The position numbers and the translations under genes are program-made. The notes under the pieces are model-generated. The model did no database searches. It was not told the DNA's origin and saw only the letters and a program-made list of their open reading frames with translations. From Dysgonomonas sp. (GTDB lineage: Bacteria > Bacteroidota > Bacteroidia > Bacteroidales > Dysgonomonadaceae), in the NCBI GenBank assembly GCA_030151105.1, contig JASLEN010000347.1, positions 1 through 9,445 of the forward strand: a stretch of DNA of 9,445 bases. Direction: 5' to 3'. Positions 1 to 8,470 of this stretch are shown here, in pieces (position 1 is the first letter of the stretch; the number at the start of each line of letters is the position of its first letter).

Positions 1-1118
1 GTGTATTTATCTGTAAAATCGGCACGCTCTTCTTCCATCGACTCTTTGAAATCCCACTCTGTCACGACCTTCCCCGTCGCTCTATCTACTTCAATCATAT
101 AGTCTAAGATGGCATATTCACCTTTTTTATTTGTGCTGCCAGCTTTGGTTACAGCCAATACAAAGTTGTCGTTAGGAAGCTCGATAATATCTCTATGGAA
201 ATCATATTTGGGATAATCGATACTCCAAGAGTTGATGAGTGTACCGAACATATCTAGCTCATAGATATACCCATTTCTGATACTTGCCGTCATAAAGTTT
301 CCATTTTTCAATCTCTTTAAGCCCGTACAAGCAGCAAAATTTTGCAATTGTGGATGTTTCTTAAGGTCAAGTGCCCACCTTATTTTGCCTGCATGGTCTA
401 TCATAAACGGGCGAGAAGTATCGTATTCGTGGTCACCTACATAGCTTATCAAAGTCATACCCTCCTCTATCTTATCAAGTTTTGATATCTCTAAACTTAT
501 TGTAGGTTTAGCAAATTGTATAGTCTCGGTCTTCAATTCTATCTTGTCAGTTGCACGCACAGTCCCTTTTCGGTCTGTCATATGTAGGAGTATTGTGTTA
601 ACCTGATTTTCATATAAACCATGAATATCGAGATTATGTCTTTTAGAGTATTCACTATCAAACAAATGAGTATAAGACGGATACTTGGTGTCATTTGACA
701 GAATCTCCATTATAATGTAGCAATCAACGGGTAAGTCTAAAATCACCTGAGCCGATAATGGAGCATAACCAGATGGATTAACAACCTGTTGCAGCACATT
801 GATATTAAGTTCATCTCCCAGCGTTGGAATAGACAATTCATTACCCCACCCTTTCAATTTCAACATTGTTCTCCATTGCTCTTTCTCTATCTTCAATTCT
901 TCTATATCGCTTAGTAAACATGAGTATGTAGTAGCATCTTCGAAAAGGAAAAGGGCTTCTTTGGGTGTTTTTTGTACATCTAATAAGAGTTTACCCGCTT
1001 TTATTATTTCTGTCAGTTCTACCTCTTGAGCAGTCTGATTATGCACTTCGTGACTATCACTACACGATGCACAAACAACTAATAGTATCCACAGATACAA
1101 CAATCTATATATCTTCAT
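1..1118 (-). CDS. Aryl-sulfate sulfotransferase (AssT)-like lipoprotein, N-terminal part
   Basis: An open frame runs without a stop from an ATG at 1118 to the left edge, giving 372 complete codons; the C-terminus is outside the window. Residues 1-18 form a lipoprotein signal peptide, with Cys19 (CSDS) the likely lipidated residue, so the protein should be anchored in the outer membrane or periplasm. From about residue 100 an N-terminal beta-rich domain is followed by blades that look like the AssT beta-propeller: DHAGKIRW (241-248), FHRDIIELPN (307-316, His308) and IEVDRATGKVVTEWDF (342-357). AssT enzymes move sulfate from a phenolic sulfate ester to a phenolic acceptor through a sulfo-histidine, without PAPS. 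Most of the known catalytic residues of that family would lie past the edge and cannot be checked. The gene follows susD by 75 bases with a strong hairpin between, and no clear promoter of its own is visible. The family call rests on motif pattern only; a binding-only propeller protein remains possible. Confidence 0.72.
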   Translation of the reverse strand, partial: MKIYRLLYLWILLVVCASCSDSHEVHNQTAQEVELTEIIKAGKLLLDVQKTPKEALFLFEDATTYSCLLSDIEELKIEKEQWRTMLKLKGWGNELSIPTLGDELNINVLQQVVNPSGYAPLSAQVILDLPVDCYIIMEILSNDTKYPSYTHLFDSEYSKRHNLDIHGLYENQVNTILLHMTDRKGTVRATDKIELKTETIQFAKPTISLEISKLDKIEEGMTLISYVGDHEYDTSRPFMIDHAGKIRWALDLKKHPQLQNFAACTGLKRLKNGNFMTASIRNGYIYELDMFGTLINSWSIDYPKYDFHRDIIELPNDNFVLAVTKAGSTNKKGEYAILDYMIEVDRATGKVVTEWDFKESMEEERADFTDKY

Positions 1119-1137
1119 AGTAGTAATTTATTTAACA

Positions 1138-1172
1138 AATAGGCTGTCCCTCTATATAAAGGGCAGCCTATT
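1138..1172 (-). terminator. Hairpin between susD-like and AssT-like genes
   Basis: An inverted repeat pairs 1160-1172 with 1138-1151: a 13-bp stem with one unpaired base and an 8-base loop (1152-1159). Seven of the 13 stem pairs are G-C, which is strong for this AT-rich window. It starts 21 bases after the susD stop and ends 19 bases before the next start codon. On the transcript the stem is followed by UGUUAAAUAAAUU rather than a clean U run, so it may be a leaky terminator, or an RNA-processing or stability element that keeps susCD message higher than the downstream gene. Confidence 0.6.
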
Positions 1173-1193
1173 CGTATCATTATACACTTGTCA

Positions 1194-2975
1194 TCATCTC
1201 CACAACGGATGTTGTGTCATATCTGTATTTCTCTTTAGTTCATCTGCTGGCACAGGATAGACTAAATGTTTCGGTTTGAAGTTGTCATCTACGCCTGCTA
1301 CTTCTACAATAGGATCTCCATCGCTATCTACTTGTGGCACTTCTTTTCCATCAACTAATTTTGTCACTTGTTTGTAATATCTGCCTTGTCCTTGTGCATC
1401 GTTTGCTTTGAAAACGTCTTTCATTTCATCATATGAATACCAACGTTTGAGGTCATAGAAACGTTGACCTTCGAACCAGAATTCTAGCAGTTTTTGATGT
1501 TGCATTTCTTTCCACAAGTCATCACTACCGCTCCATGTTTTTGTAGTGCTTAATCCTGCTCTTTCTCTAATTTTATTAATTAATACTTTAGCTTCATCCA
1601 GGTTATTGAGTTTGATAGCTACTTCGGCTTGCATAAGCAATACCTCAGCATATCTCATCACCCTTAGATTGAGCCCAGTAGCACCAGGACTGTACATGCT
1701 ATCCCCATTTTTAGAGGTCGAATAATATGCGGTATATTTTTTAGGCAAAAAACGTCCTTTCACACCATCAATAGTAGGAAAACCTGGAAATGTTGGGGCT
1801 GTAGTACGCTTTTGATACGTGCTTGTCCACATAGCGTTGAATGTATGTCCTGGATTTTCCTCAGTCCCATCACCATACCATACTTCATTTTTGATGTCAG
1901 CGTTTGTCAAGTTAGCCTCATAATCTGAGTAATCGAAAAAGAAGTTTGCATACATACGCTTATCAAAGCGAGTGTCGGAACCACTAGGTCTTTCTTCTTT
2001 CAGATATTCTTTTATAATGTATGGTGTAGGCATTACTTTAAACCATCCCCCTGAGATAGGCGACCCAAAGAAGTTTGGCAAAGCCATTCCCTGTACGGAA
2101 TTGTCGTCTTCTTGCCCCCAAGCACCTGCAGTACCATGTGGATAGTAATTTATCTCATAAATCGACTCAGCGTTAAACTCCTTGTCTTCAGTAAAATTGT
2201 CCTTATAGTTAGGCATCAATTGATGGTTGAACCCTTCGTTATCAGGATCATTAATCAAACGATTGAATTGCTTGTATGCTTCATCCAATTTACCTTGTTC
2301 GAGATATGCTTTTCCAAGATATGCCACAGCAGCACTCTTTATTATTCGTCCAGCCTCAGTCTCAGGACGCTTTACAGGCAATCTTTCAGCTGCAGCTGTC
2401 AAGTCTTTTTCGACTTGCATCCATAGTTCAGCTGACTCTACAGCAGGAGACAACACTTCGTTAGTCAACGAAACTGGCGTAGTACGTAGCACACCCTTTT
2501 CGAAATTAGTAACGACTAGAAAATATTGAAGCCCTCTTAAGAAATAAACTTCTCCTTTGTAGCCTTCTCTCACTGCATTATCCATGTCAGCTATTTTCTC
2601 CACATTCTGCAAATAGTAGTTGGCCCTGTGTATTCCTCTATACAAATAGCTCCAATCATTTTTGGGATTGTTAGGAGTATTGGCAAATATCGTTACCTGC
2701 CACGATTCAGGATCGTCGTGTACAGCCCACACGTCATCTGCTCTAGTTATCAGATTTTGATATCCTCCCTCAAAGGCACTAAAGTAACCATACATCTGCC
2801 CTCTGATAGGCGAGTACACTGTAGGTAGGGCATCTAAAGCATCTTTTGAAGTTTTCCAAAAGTCGTTCTCTGTATTGTGGTTAGGATCTACTTTGTCCAA
2901 AAAACTATCAGAGCAACTGTACATTGCCCCTAGGGCTAATAGACCTGCCAATATATATATATGTATTTTTTTCAT
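1194..2975 (-). CDS. SusD/RagB family outer-membrane lipoprotein
   Basis: This 593-residue protein is the glycan-capturing lid that sits on the SusC channel at the cell surface. Residues 1-20 are a lipoprotein signal, with Cys21 (SCSDSFLD) the expected lipidation site. The N-terminal SusD-like domain follows (about 23-230), with tetratricopeptide-like helices such as AVAYLGKAYLEQGKLDEAY near 216-234. The C-terminal RagB/SusD domain carries MRYAEVLLMQAE (440-451), the family signature EFWFEGQRFYDLKRW (498-512), and the usual ending HLVYPVPADELKRN (570-583) before the last residue 593. Length is within the family's normal range. The ATG at 2975 lies 10 bases after the susC stop, so the two genes are surely co-transcribed and probably translationally linked. 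The substrate cannot be read from the sequence; Trp, Tyr and Phe are frequent in the ligand-facing insertions at about 290-400. Confidence 0.96.
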   Translation of the reverse strand: MKKIHIYILAGLLALGAMYSCSDSFLDKVDPNHNTENDFWKTSKDALDALPTVYSPIRGQMYGYFSAFEGGYQNLITRADDVWAVHDDPESWQVTIFANTPNNPKNDWSYLYRGIHRANYYLQNVEKIADMDNAVREGYKGEVYFLRGLQYFLVVTNFEKGVLRTTPVSLTNEVLSPAVESAELWMQVEKDLTAAAERLPVKRPETEAGRIIKSAAVAYLGKAYLEQGKLDEAYKQFNRLINDPDNEGFNHQLMPNYKDNFTEDKEFNAESIYEINYYPHGTAGAWGQEDDNSVQGMALPNFFGSPISGGWFKVMPTPYIIKEYLKEERPSGSDTRFDKRMYANFFFDYSDYEANLTNADIKNEVWYGDGTEENPGHTFNAMWTSTYQKRTTAPTFPGFPTIDGVKGRFLPKKYTAYYSTSKNGDSMYSPGATGLNLRVMRYAEVLLMQAEVAIKLNNLDEAKVLINKIRERAGLSTTKTWSGSDDLWKEMQHQKLLEFWFEGQRFYDLKRWYSYDEMKDVFKANDAQGQGRYYKQVTKLVDGKEVPQVDSDGDPIVEVAGVDDNFKPKHLVYPVPADELKRNTDMTQHPLWR

Positions 2976-2985
2976 GATTTTTCTT

Positions 2986-5900
2986 TTACAAGTTTATTTG
3001 AATTCCTAGAGACATGATTCGAGGTAGAGGATAGCGTCCATGATCTACTCCAATATTAAGTGCCCCACCATCAGCCGAGCCTAAGTCTGGAGTATAGCCA
3101 GAATAGCCTGTGATAGTAAACAAGTTTTCGAACGAAGTATATACACGTACATTATCTAGTTTAATTTTAGACAGTAAGCTTTTTGGCAAAGTATATCCGA
3201 AGTCTAGCGTTCTTAGTCTAAAGTACGATCCATTTTCTAGCCAGCGTGTTGTCATCACATTGTGATTTCCATTGTCGTTTCCTCCATATTTAGGTAATGT
3301 GTTTGATCTATTATCTTCAGTCCAAGAGTCAAATACATCTGGCGAATAGTTGAACACTTCGCTAGTATTATACATTCTTCTTTTGGTAAAGTTGTAAATC
3401 TTGTTTCCTGCTACAGCATCAAAGAATAATCCTAGATCGAAACCTTTATATTCGAAGTTTGCACTAATACCAAATGTCCAGTTAGGTATCCCACTACCTT
3501 GATAAGTGGCGTCTTCATTGTTGATTTCGGCATCGTCATTCACATTCTTATAGCGCATATCTCCTACTTTGGGTAGTTTACCAAAAATAGTAACTCGTTC
3601 CCCTTGCGAATTTACATACGCATCAACTTCTGCCTGGGTTTGGAAGATTCCATCAGTTTCTACTAGATACATTCCCGAAGCTGGACGACCCAACTTGGCA
3701 TAGGTTACTGTACCCAAGCCTTGTGGGCTGAAACCAGGAATAGCTGTTTCACCACCTATAGTAATTTCCTTCATCTTTTGGTTCAGGTAGGTTGCATTAC
3801 CTGTTACACTATAAAAGAAACCATTGGCTGTCGAATTACGATAGGTAACCGAAAATTCAGCACCTTTATTTCTAAATGTACCTGCATTTAGTGTAGGCTG
3901 TCCATTTAGCCCAGCCGATTGTGGCATAGGGATTGCTAGTAAGATGTCTTTGTTGTCAGCAATGAATAGATCAGTAGTGAACAACAAACTATTGTTTAGC
4001 GTCGCTAGATCCAATCCAACATTATATGTTTCGCTAGTTTCCCATTTCAAATCTTTAGGAGATACCCAGTTTATGCCTGACATTTGTCCTTTCCACCACT
4101 CTTGAGCTTGTAGATAGTTTATCCCCGAAGACACTCGGCTTTGCGTAGCATATCGTGGAACACCTACCTTGTTCCCTAGTTTACCATAACTTGCACGAAA
4201 CTTCAACTCATCTACAGCTGGTTTGAGGCCTTCAGCGAATGCCTCATTGTGAATATTCCATCCTACTGATACTGATGGGAAAGAACCCCATCTTTTGCCA
4301 CTCTCAAACTTAGAAGAACCATCTCTACGGATGGATGCTGATAACATATATCGAGAATCATAGCTATACATTAGACGAGCAAAATATGAAGCCCCTGTTT
4401 CGTCGCTTCTCGAACTGTTTCCTGTTGCTGTCTTACCTCCATTAACTACGGATATTCCTAATGGTATATCTGTACCTGATGCATTAACAACTCGCTGAGT
4501 AAAGCTTTCGGCAGAATAACCAAGTAGAGCATAAACGTTGTGTTTTCCAAAGGTTTTGTCATAGTTGAGAGTATTCTCCAACATCCACATATCCTCGTTT
4601 GTAGAACCAGCCTTCACTTCGTGTCCATGGCTTACCACTCGTCCAAAGTCATAAGGAAGTTTTTCTCCAAATTGTTGAAAATGATCTTTCGAAAAACCTA
4701 AGTTTACTTTATAGACTAGGTTGTCATAAATTTTTAGAGACATATATGCATTGATCAAAGCTTCTGTACTTCGTATATTGTTTGCTGCAAAACCACTATT
4801 TACATATGCATCACCTACAGGGTTTGGAATATTAGCCATCCAAGATTCTCCACCACCCCATCCGTACTCTCTTTCCGAATCGTACACTGGTATAGTTGGA
4901 ATCATCTGTATTGCTTGATGCACAAGTGCTCCGTTATTTCCTGTTTTTTGTTTTCCTGTTTTAAATAAAATAGACTGCCCAATAGTCAATCGGTTATCAA
5001 TAAAAGAATGCTCCGATTTCATTCTCAAGTTTACTGACTCGTAACCAGAATTAATCATAATTCCATCTTGAGAGTAATAACCAATAGACGAGTCGTAGGT
5101 AGAGGAGTTTGCACCACCCGATATTCCAAGATTTACTTTATAGGTAGCCGCAGTGCGGTATAGTTCATCTTGCCAGTCGGTATTGACATTGCTGCTATAA
5201 TCTCTACCCATAGTCTGTCTTGCAAATTCTTGCCATTGCCCCCCATCCATCACTTTTAGTTTTTTGGATAGTTGCTGAATACCTGTTTGTACGTTTAGAC
5301 TTAATTTAGTTGGAGAGTCTTTTCTTCCTGTTTTCGTTTTGATCAGCACTACACCATTAGCGGCTCTTGATCCATAAATAGCTGCTGCTGATGCATCCTT
5401 CAATACCTGAAGACTCTCAATATCAGTAGGATCTAGAATATTAATATCGCCATATACACCATCAATGACATATAAAGGAGGTTGTGCTGAAAGATTCTTC
5501 ACCCCTCTGATATCTATGTTCATTCCTTCACCTGGTGCTCCTGACATATTACTCACACGCACTCCTGCCACTTTTCCTTGCAGAGCAGATGCAGCACTTT
5601 TAGCGACAGCCACATTGAGGTCTTTACCCGATATGGCAGCTACAGCACCCGATAGGTCACTCTTTTTAACGGTTCCGTATCCTATAGCTACTACTCCCTC
5701 TAGCATAACTGCATCGTATTCCATCGTAACATGCATTGTGCTAGCAGATTCCACTTTTAATGTTTGGCGTAACATTCCCACAAACGAGAACTCAAGCTTA
5801 TCTCCTACTTTAGCGTTAATGGAAAATTTACCATCAATATCAGTCATTGTTGCGGTTGGTGTGCTAGCATCTACAAGCTTTACAGACACTCCAATCAATG

Positions 5901-6012
5901 GGCTATTGGTTCCTTCTTCTACCACAATCCCAGAAATAGTACTAGTCTGGGCGACCACGGTAGCGACGAATAACCACAATACTAACAGTAGAGTATTAAT
6001 TTTTTTCATCAT
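2986..6012 (-). CDS. SusC/RagA family TonB-linked outer-membrane transporter
   Basis: This 1008-residue protein is an outer-membrane, TonB-powered channel that imports what its SusD partner captures. A Sec signal peptide ends near AQT (21-23). A carboxypeptidase-regulatory-like domain covers about 24-100 (SGIVVEEGTNSPLIGVSV; TMTDIDGKFSI). The SusC signature VAIGYGTVKKSDLSGAV lies near 108-124. The plug domain spans about 115-230 (ALQGKVAGV, YVIDGVYG, DIESLQVLKDASAAAIYG, GVVLIKTK). The beta-barrel fills the rest and ends in the typical YPLPRIMSLGIQINL, with a hydrophobic C-terminus. There is no N-terminal STN domain, so sigma/anti-sigma signalling through the transporter is unlikely; control by the palindrome upstream fits better. 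Two adjacent ATGs (6012 and 6009) could both start it; the first is used here. The gene has its own predicted promoter 47 bases upstream and leads directly into the susD-like gene. Confidence 0.97.
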   Translation of the reverse strand: MMKKINTLLLVLWLFVATVVAQTSTISGIVVEEGTNSPLIGVSVKLVDASTPTATMTDIDGKFSINAKVGDKLEFSFVGMLRQTLKVESASTMHVTMEYDAVMLEGVVAIGYGTVKKSDLSGAVAAISGKDLNVAVAKSAASALQGKVAGVRVSNMSGAPGEGMNIDIRGVKNLSAQPPLYVIDGVYGDINILDPTDIESLQVLKDASAAAIYGSRAANGVVLIKTKTGRKDSPTKLSLNVQTGIQQLSKKLKVMDGGQWQEFARQTMGRDYSSNVNTDWQDELYRTAATYKVNLGISGGANSSTYDSSIGYYSQDGIMINSGYESVNLRMKSEHSFIDNRLTIGQSILFKTGKQKTGNNGALVHQAIQMIPTIPVYDSEREYGWGGGESWMANIPNPVGDAYVNSGFAANNIRSTEALINAYMSLKIYDNLVYKVNLGFSKDHFQQFGEKLPYDFGRVVSHGHEVKAGSTNEDMWMLENTLNYDKTFGKHNVYALLGYSAESFTQRVVNASGTDIPLGISVVNGGKTATGNSSRSDETGASYFARLMYSYDSRYMLSASIRRDGSSKFESGKRWGSFPSVSVGWNIHNEAFAEGLKPAVDELKFRASYGKLGNKVGVPRYATQSRVSSGINYLQAQEWWKGQMSGINWVSPKDLKWETSETYNVGLDLATLNNSLLFTTDLFIADNKDILLAIPMPQSAGLNGQPTLNAGTFRNKGAEFSVTYRNSTANGFFYSVTGNATYLNQKMKEITIGGETAIPGFSPQGLGTVTYAKLGRPASGMYLVETDGIFQTQAEVDAYVNSQGERVTIFGKLPKVGDMRYKNVNDDAEINNEDATYQGSGIPNWTFGISANFEYKGFDLGLFFDAVAGNKIYNFTKRRMYNTSEVFNYSPDVFDSWTEDNRSNTLPKYGGNDNGNHNVMTTRWLENGSYFRLRTLDFGYTLPKSLLSKIKLDNVRVYTSFENLFTITGYSGYTPDLGSADGGALNIGVDHGRYPLPRIMSLGIQINL

Positions 6013-6058
6013 ATTAGATTTGGATTAATTAGTTAAAAAAACTTTTAAAATGTTATTG

Positions 6059-6089
6059 TGAAAGTAATGGGTTGAGGACAAATCGACAA
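6059..6089 (-). promoter_or_regulatory. Predicted promoter of susC-susD
   Basis: On the minus strand a -33 TTG (6089-6087) is followed after exactly 20 bases by TACTTTCA (6066-6059), a partial match to the Bacteroides -7 consensus TAnnTTTG. The predicted transcript would start near 6053, giving a leader of about 40 bases. The -7 match is imperfect at its last two bases, but the spacing is identical to that of the promoter before the DUF4838 gene, which supports the call. No experimental evidence can be seen from sequence. Confidence 0.6.
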
Positions 6090-6123
6090 GTACAATCTTA
6101 GCATATGATAATACTTTTTGCAC
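6085..6123 (-). promoter_or_regulatory. Putative operator, copy A (before susC)
   Basis: This 39-base element matches 8466-8504 at 33 positions without gaps. Inside it, 6088-6116 is an imperfect palindrome: outer arms AAGTA and TACTT, inner arms TTA/TAA-like, with 10 of 13 arm positions paired around a three-base centre. It overlaps the -33 TTG by two bases and extends upstream, the usual place for an activator site in Bacteroides promoters. It lies 37 bases after the DUF4838 stop codon. The bound regulator is not encoded in the window. Confidence 0.65.
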
Positions 6124-6159
6124 TTACTCCTTCTCCTGTCTTATTATCTTTATTGGTGA

Positions 6160-8406
6160 CTAATACACAAATACTTCATCTATCAGAAACCAAGCTGGAT
6201 GCCCAACTGCCAAGTGCCATGATGGGCAAAGGCCTATAGTTTCTATCTTAAATTTGATATATCTCGCTTGCACACTTTGTGAAGCAGGTGATGAAATACT
6301 AACAAACTTTGTTCTAGTATCTCTATCCTCTGGGATATCTTGTTGTTTGACTTCTTTAAATTTTTCATTGTCATCAGACACATACCAAGTAACGCTTTTG
6401 GGCAATAAAACCCATGAACCCAAGCGTTGCAGAAAGTCTATCTCTATACCCTGTATCTGTTTACTAGCCCCTAAGTCTAAAACAAATTCTCCATCTTGAT
6501 TTTGCCAGCCTATCCATTCGCCACTAGGAGCCATAGCACCTAGTATACCATCAGTAAGCGATGTAGCGTAGTTGATATTATACGGAGCATGAGGAGGAAT
6601 CAAGAAATTCACTTTGGCATCTTTTGCCAAATTATTGTCTCGTGCTGTCAAATATCTAGCTTTATAGCTATCACAGTAGTCATTTATTATTTTACCTTGT
6701 TCATCGAGTATCGACACGCCTAACTCTTGAGCCCTATTACGAAAGAAATCTAGTTTATTGCCTAATGTTTTAGGATTATCAATCACATAGGTATGAGCAG
6801 TTTCTAGTTCGGAATATTGAATCACAAGTCGGCATTCTTTTACTCTGTCATAGTATAACTGGTTACTTTTAGACGCTTCTTCTGCCTTATCGAAGAGTTC
6901 TATATACCGTTGTTGCATCCATTTGTTGAGCATACCATTTTTGTGAGACACAGGCGTATCGTACAATCTAAGAGGAATATTGCTTCCCATCAGTGCACCT
7001 TCTCTCAGTTTTAGGTAATCGTACAAGTAAGGCGCTGCCTCTTTTCCATAATATCCATCAAGAAATTCTTTGATAATAAGATCCGCATCAGCATCTACAT
7101 TCCACATCAACTTGGCTGCAAGATAAGATCTCAACTCTGACATATCGCCCCCTTTGCTTCCTGCTATTTGTGAAAAATGCATAGTTGTTTTATTTTTCTT
7201 AAACTGCTGCATATTAGGTTTTAAGACATGCAGATTGGGGAATGGAGACAGATAGCTGTCAAAATCGATACCATAATCCCAAACAAAAATGTTATCTGAT
7301 ATCTTTGCCCAACCCTCCATATTTCTAATAAACTGCTGCCCCAATTCGTTTTCAGCTAGTGGGACTTCTCGCGAACACTCTATATTACATAGCATAATGT
7401 TTACGTTGGGCAATGGTTTGATATGTTTGGGTGGTGCTACAGAATATATGTAAGCAAGCGTAGAAAATTCCTTGTCTGGAAACTTGGTTGCCAATTTATT
7501 TACAAATTCTATTATAGTTCCTGATTGACTTCCCTCTCGTTGATTGACTTCATCACATTTGGGACATGTACAATAAGTATCATGTCCATCATTTTGACTG
7601 ATAGATATTATCCGTTTGTCTGGGTTTGCTTTGAAAATAGAATCGACTCTATTGGCTACAATGTCAAAAACATCTGGATTTGTCAAACACCATTGACTAG
7701 CCCAACCTGGACGCCTTTCTCCATTGATGAGTGCATAGTATTCAGGATGAGACTCTCCATATTTTTTAGATGGCAACAAAGGATCAAAAGTGTGTACCCA
7801 ATAATTTGCAGCAAATACCTCATTAGGACTTTCTAAGCGATGCCACAACTTATATATCGGGTCACTCAAACTGTATGCTTGAGTTTGTCGGTATGCAAAG
7901 GATGGATTTTCTAGTCTTCCCTCTATAGTTGGAATGCTAATATTATTGCTCTTTGTCAGAGTGTAGGCATCTGCAGCATAGTAGCGCACGCCCAGATAGT
8001 CTTCAAGTAACGAAACAACTCCATATACAAGCCCTTTGCCTTCAGTATCTACTATTCGCAACATGTTGTTTTGCGTTGTCATATAGAATCCATCTTTGCC
8101 TATTTTAGCTTTATCAAAATTATCGATAGGCAACTGAAAGCTTCCAATTAGGACATCTCCCTTGCGTAGATCAGTTTTGGGTTCTACTATAGGTAACTTT
8201 GCAGAAGATATACGTTGCACAAAATCTTGTAACAAGAGTGCTGCCTGTTTGTCTGCTACTTTAGTTTGATCTACAACTATTCTAGAAACAGCCTTACTAT
8301 CTTTAACTAAATCGACTTGAGCCAAAGTGACTAACGAAAATAGAGAAAACAGAGAATATAAAAGAAGACATTTTTTATACTTGGTCATATTAATTATTAT
8401 TTTCAT
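6160..8406 (-). CDS. Secreted DUF4838 protein with C-terminal F5/8 type C domain
   Basis: From the ATG at 8406 the protein has 748 residues. A Sec signal peptide ends near TLAQ (27-30), without a lipobox, so a periplasmic location is likely. Residues about 35-160 resemble the alpha/beta N-terminal domain of glycoside hydrolases such as alpha-glucuronidases. The DUF4838 core covers about 160-480, with SISQNDGHDTYCTCPKC at 268-284 (Cys279, 281, 284), LCNIEC at 339-344 and FVWDYGIDF near 374-382. Residues about 615-748 form an F5/8 type C, CBM32-like beta-sandwich (GEFVLDLGA, SVTWYVSDDNEKF, ARYIKFKI, FLIDEVFVY). Some DUF4838 proteins belong to family GH163, endo-beta-N-acetylglucosaminidases for complex N-glycans; whether this one has that activity is unproven. 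The frame is open up to a TTG at 8442, but that codon lies inside the predicted -7 promoter box, so it cannot be the start if the promoter is right. The ATG at 8388 is an equally good start. Confidence 0.85.
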   Translation of the reverse strand: MKIIINMTKYKKCLLLYSLFSLFSLVTLAQVDLVKDSKAVSRIVVDQTKVADKQAALLLQDFVQRISSAKLPIVEPKTDLRKGDVLIGSFQLPIDNFDKAKIGKDGFYMTTQNNMLRIVDTEGKGLVYGVVSLLEDYLGVRYYAADAYTLTKSNNISIPTIEGRLENPSFAYRQTQAYSLSDPIYKLWHRLESPNEVFAANYWVHTFDPLLPSKKYGESHPEYYALINGERRPGWASQWCLTNPDVFDIVANRVDSIFKANPDKRIISISQNDGHDTYCTCPKCDEVNQREGSQSGTIIEFVNKLATKFPDKEFSTLAYIYSVAPPKHIKPLPNVNIMLCNIECSREVPLAENELGQQFIRNMEGWAKISDNIFVWDYGIDFDSYLSPFPNLHVLKPNMQQFKKNKTTMHFSQIAGSKGGDMSELRSYLAAKLMWNVDADADLIIKEFLDGYYGKEAAPYLYDYLKLREGALMGSNIPLRLYDTPVSHKNGMLNKWMQQRYIELFDKAEEASKSNQLYYDRVKECRLVIQYSELETAHTYVIDNPKTLGNKLDFFRNRAQELGVSILDEQGKIINDYCDSYKARYLTARDNNLAKDAKVNFLIPPHAPYNINYATSLTDGILGAMAPSGEWIGWQNQDGEFVLDLGASKQIQGIEIDFLQRLGSWVLLPKSVTWYVSDDNEKFKEVKQQDIPEDRDTRTKFVSISSPASQSVQARYIKFKIETIGLCPSWHLAVGHPAWFLIDEVFVY

Positions 8407-8439
8407 GGTATTATATTTGCAGGTCAAACTAGTGTTGGG

Positions 8440-8470
8440 CAAATTTAGGGTAAGAGAAGGCTTTTGGCAA
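8440..8470 (-). promoter_or_regulatory. Predicted promoter of the DUF4838 gene
   Basis: On the minus strand a -33 TTG (8470-8468) is followed after exactly 20 bases by TAAATTTG (8447-8440), a perfect match to the Bacteroides -7 consensus TAnnTTTG. The predicted start of transcription is near 8434, which gives a leader of about 27 bases to the ATG at 8406 or about 45 bases to the ATG at 8388. With no clear terminator after the DUF4838 gene, some transcripts may run on into susCD. Confidence 0.72.

Noticed and set aside
799..1029. Plus-strand open frame of 76 codons.
   Set aside because: It lies antisense within the AssT-like gene, has a low-complexity Ser-rich product, no promoter and no recognisable domain.
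5465..6028. Plus-strand open frame of 187 codons.
   Set aside because: It is the antisense of the well-supported SusC N-terminus and plug domain, with no recognisable domain or signal of its own.
6025..6123. Short frame (32 codons from a GTG preceded by AAGGAG) over operator copy A, with a similar 19-codon frame over copy B (starts MQKVLSYAKI and MKKVLCYAKI).
   Set aside because: The frames overlap the -33 region and would not be transcribed from the predicted promoters. The similarity comes from the shared 39-base element, diverges right after it, and is better explained by the palindrome. Two copies with six differences cannot prove coding selection. A ribosome-profiling signal there would reopen the question.
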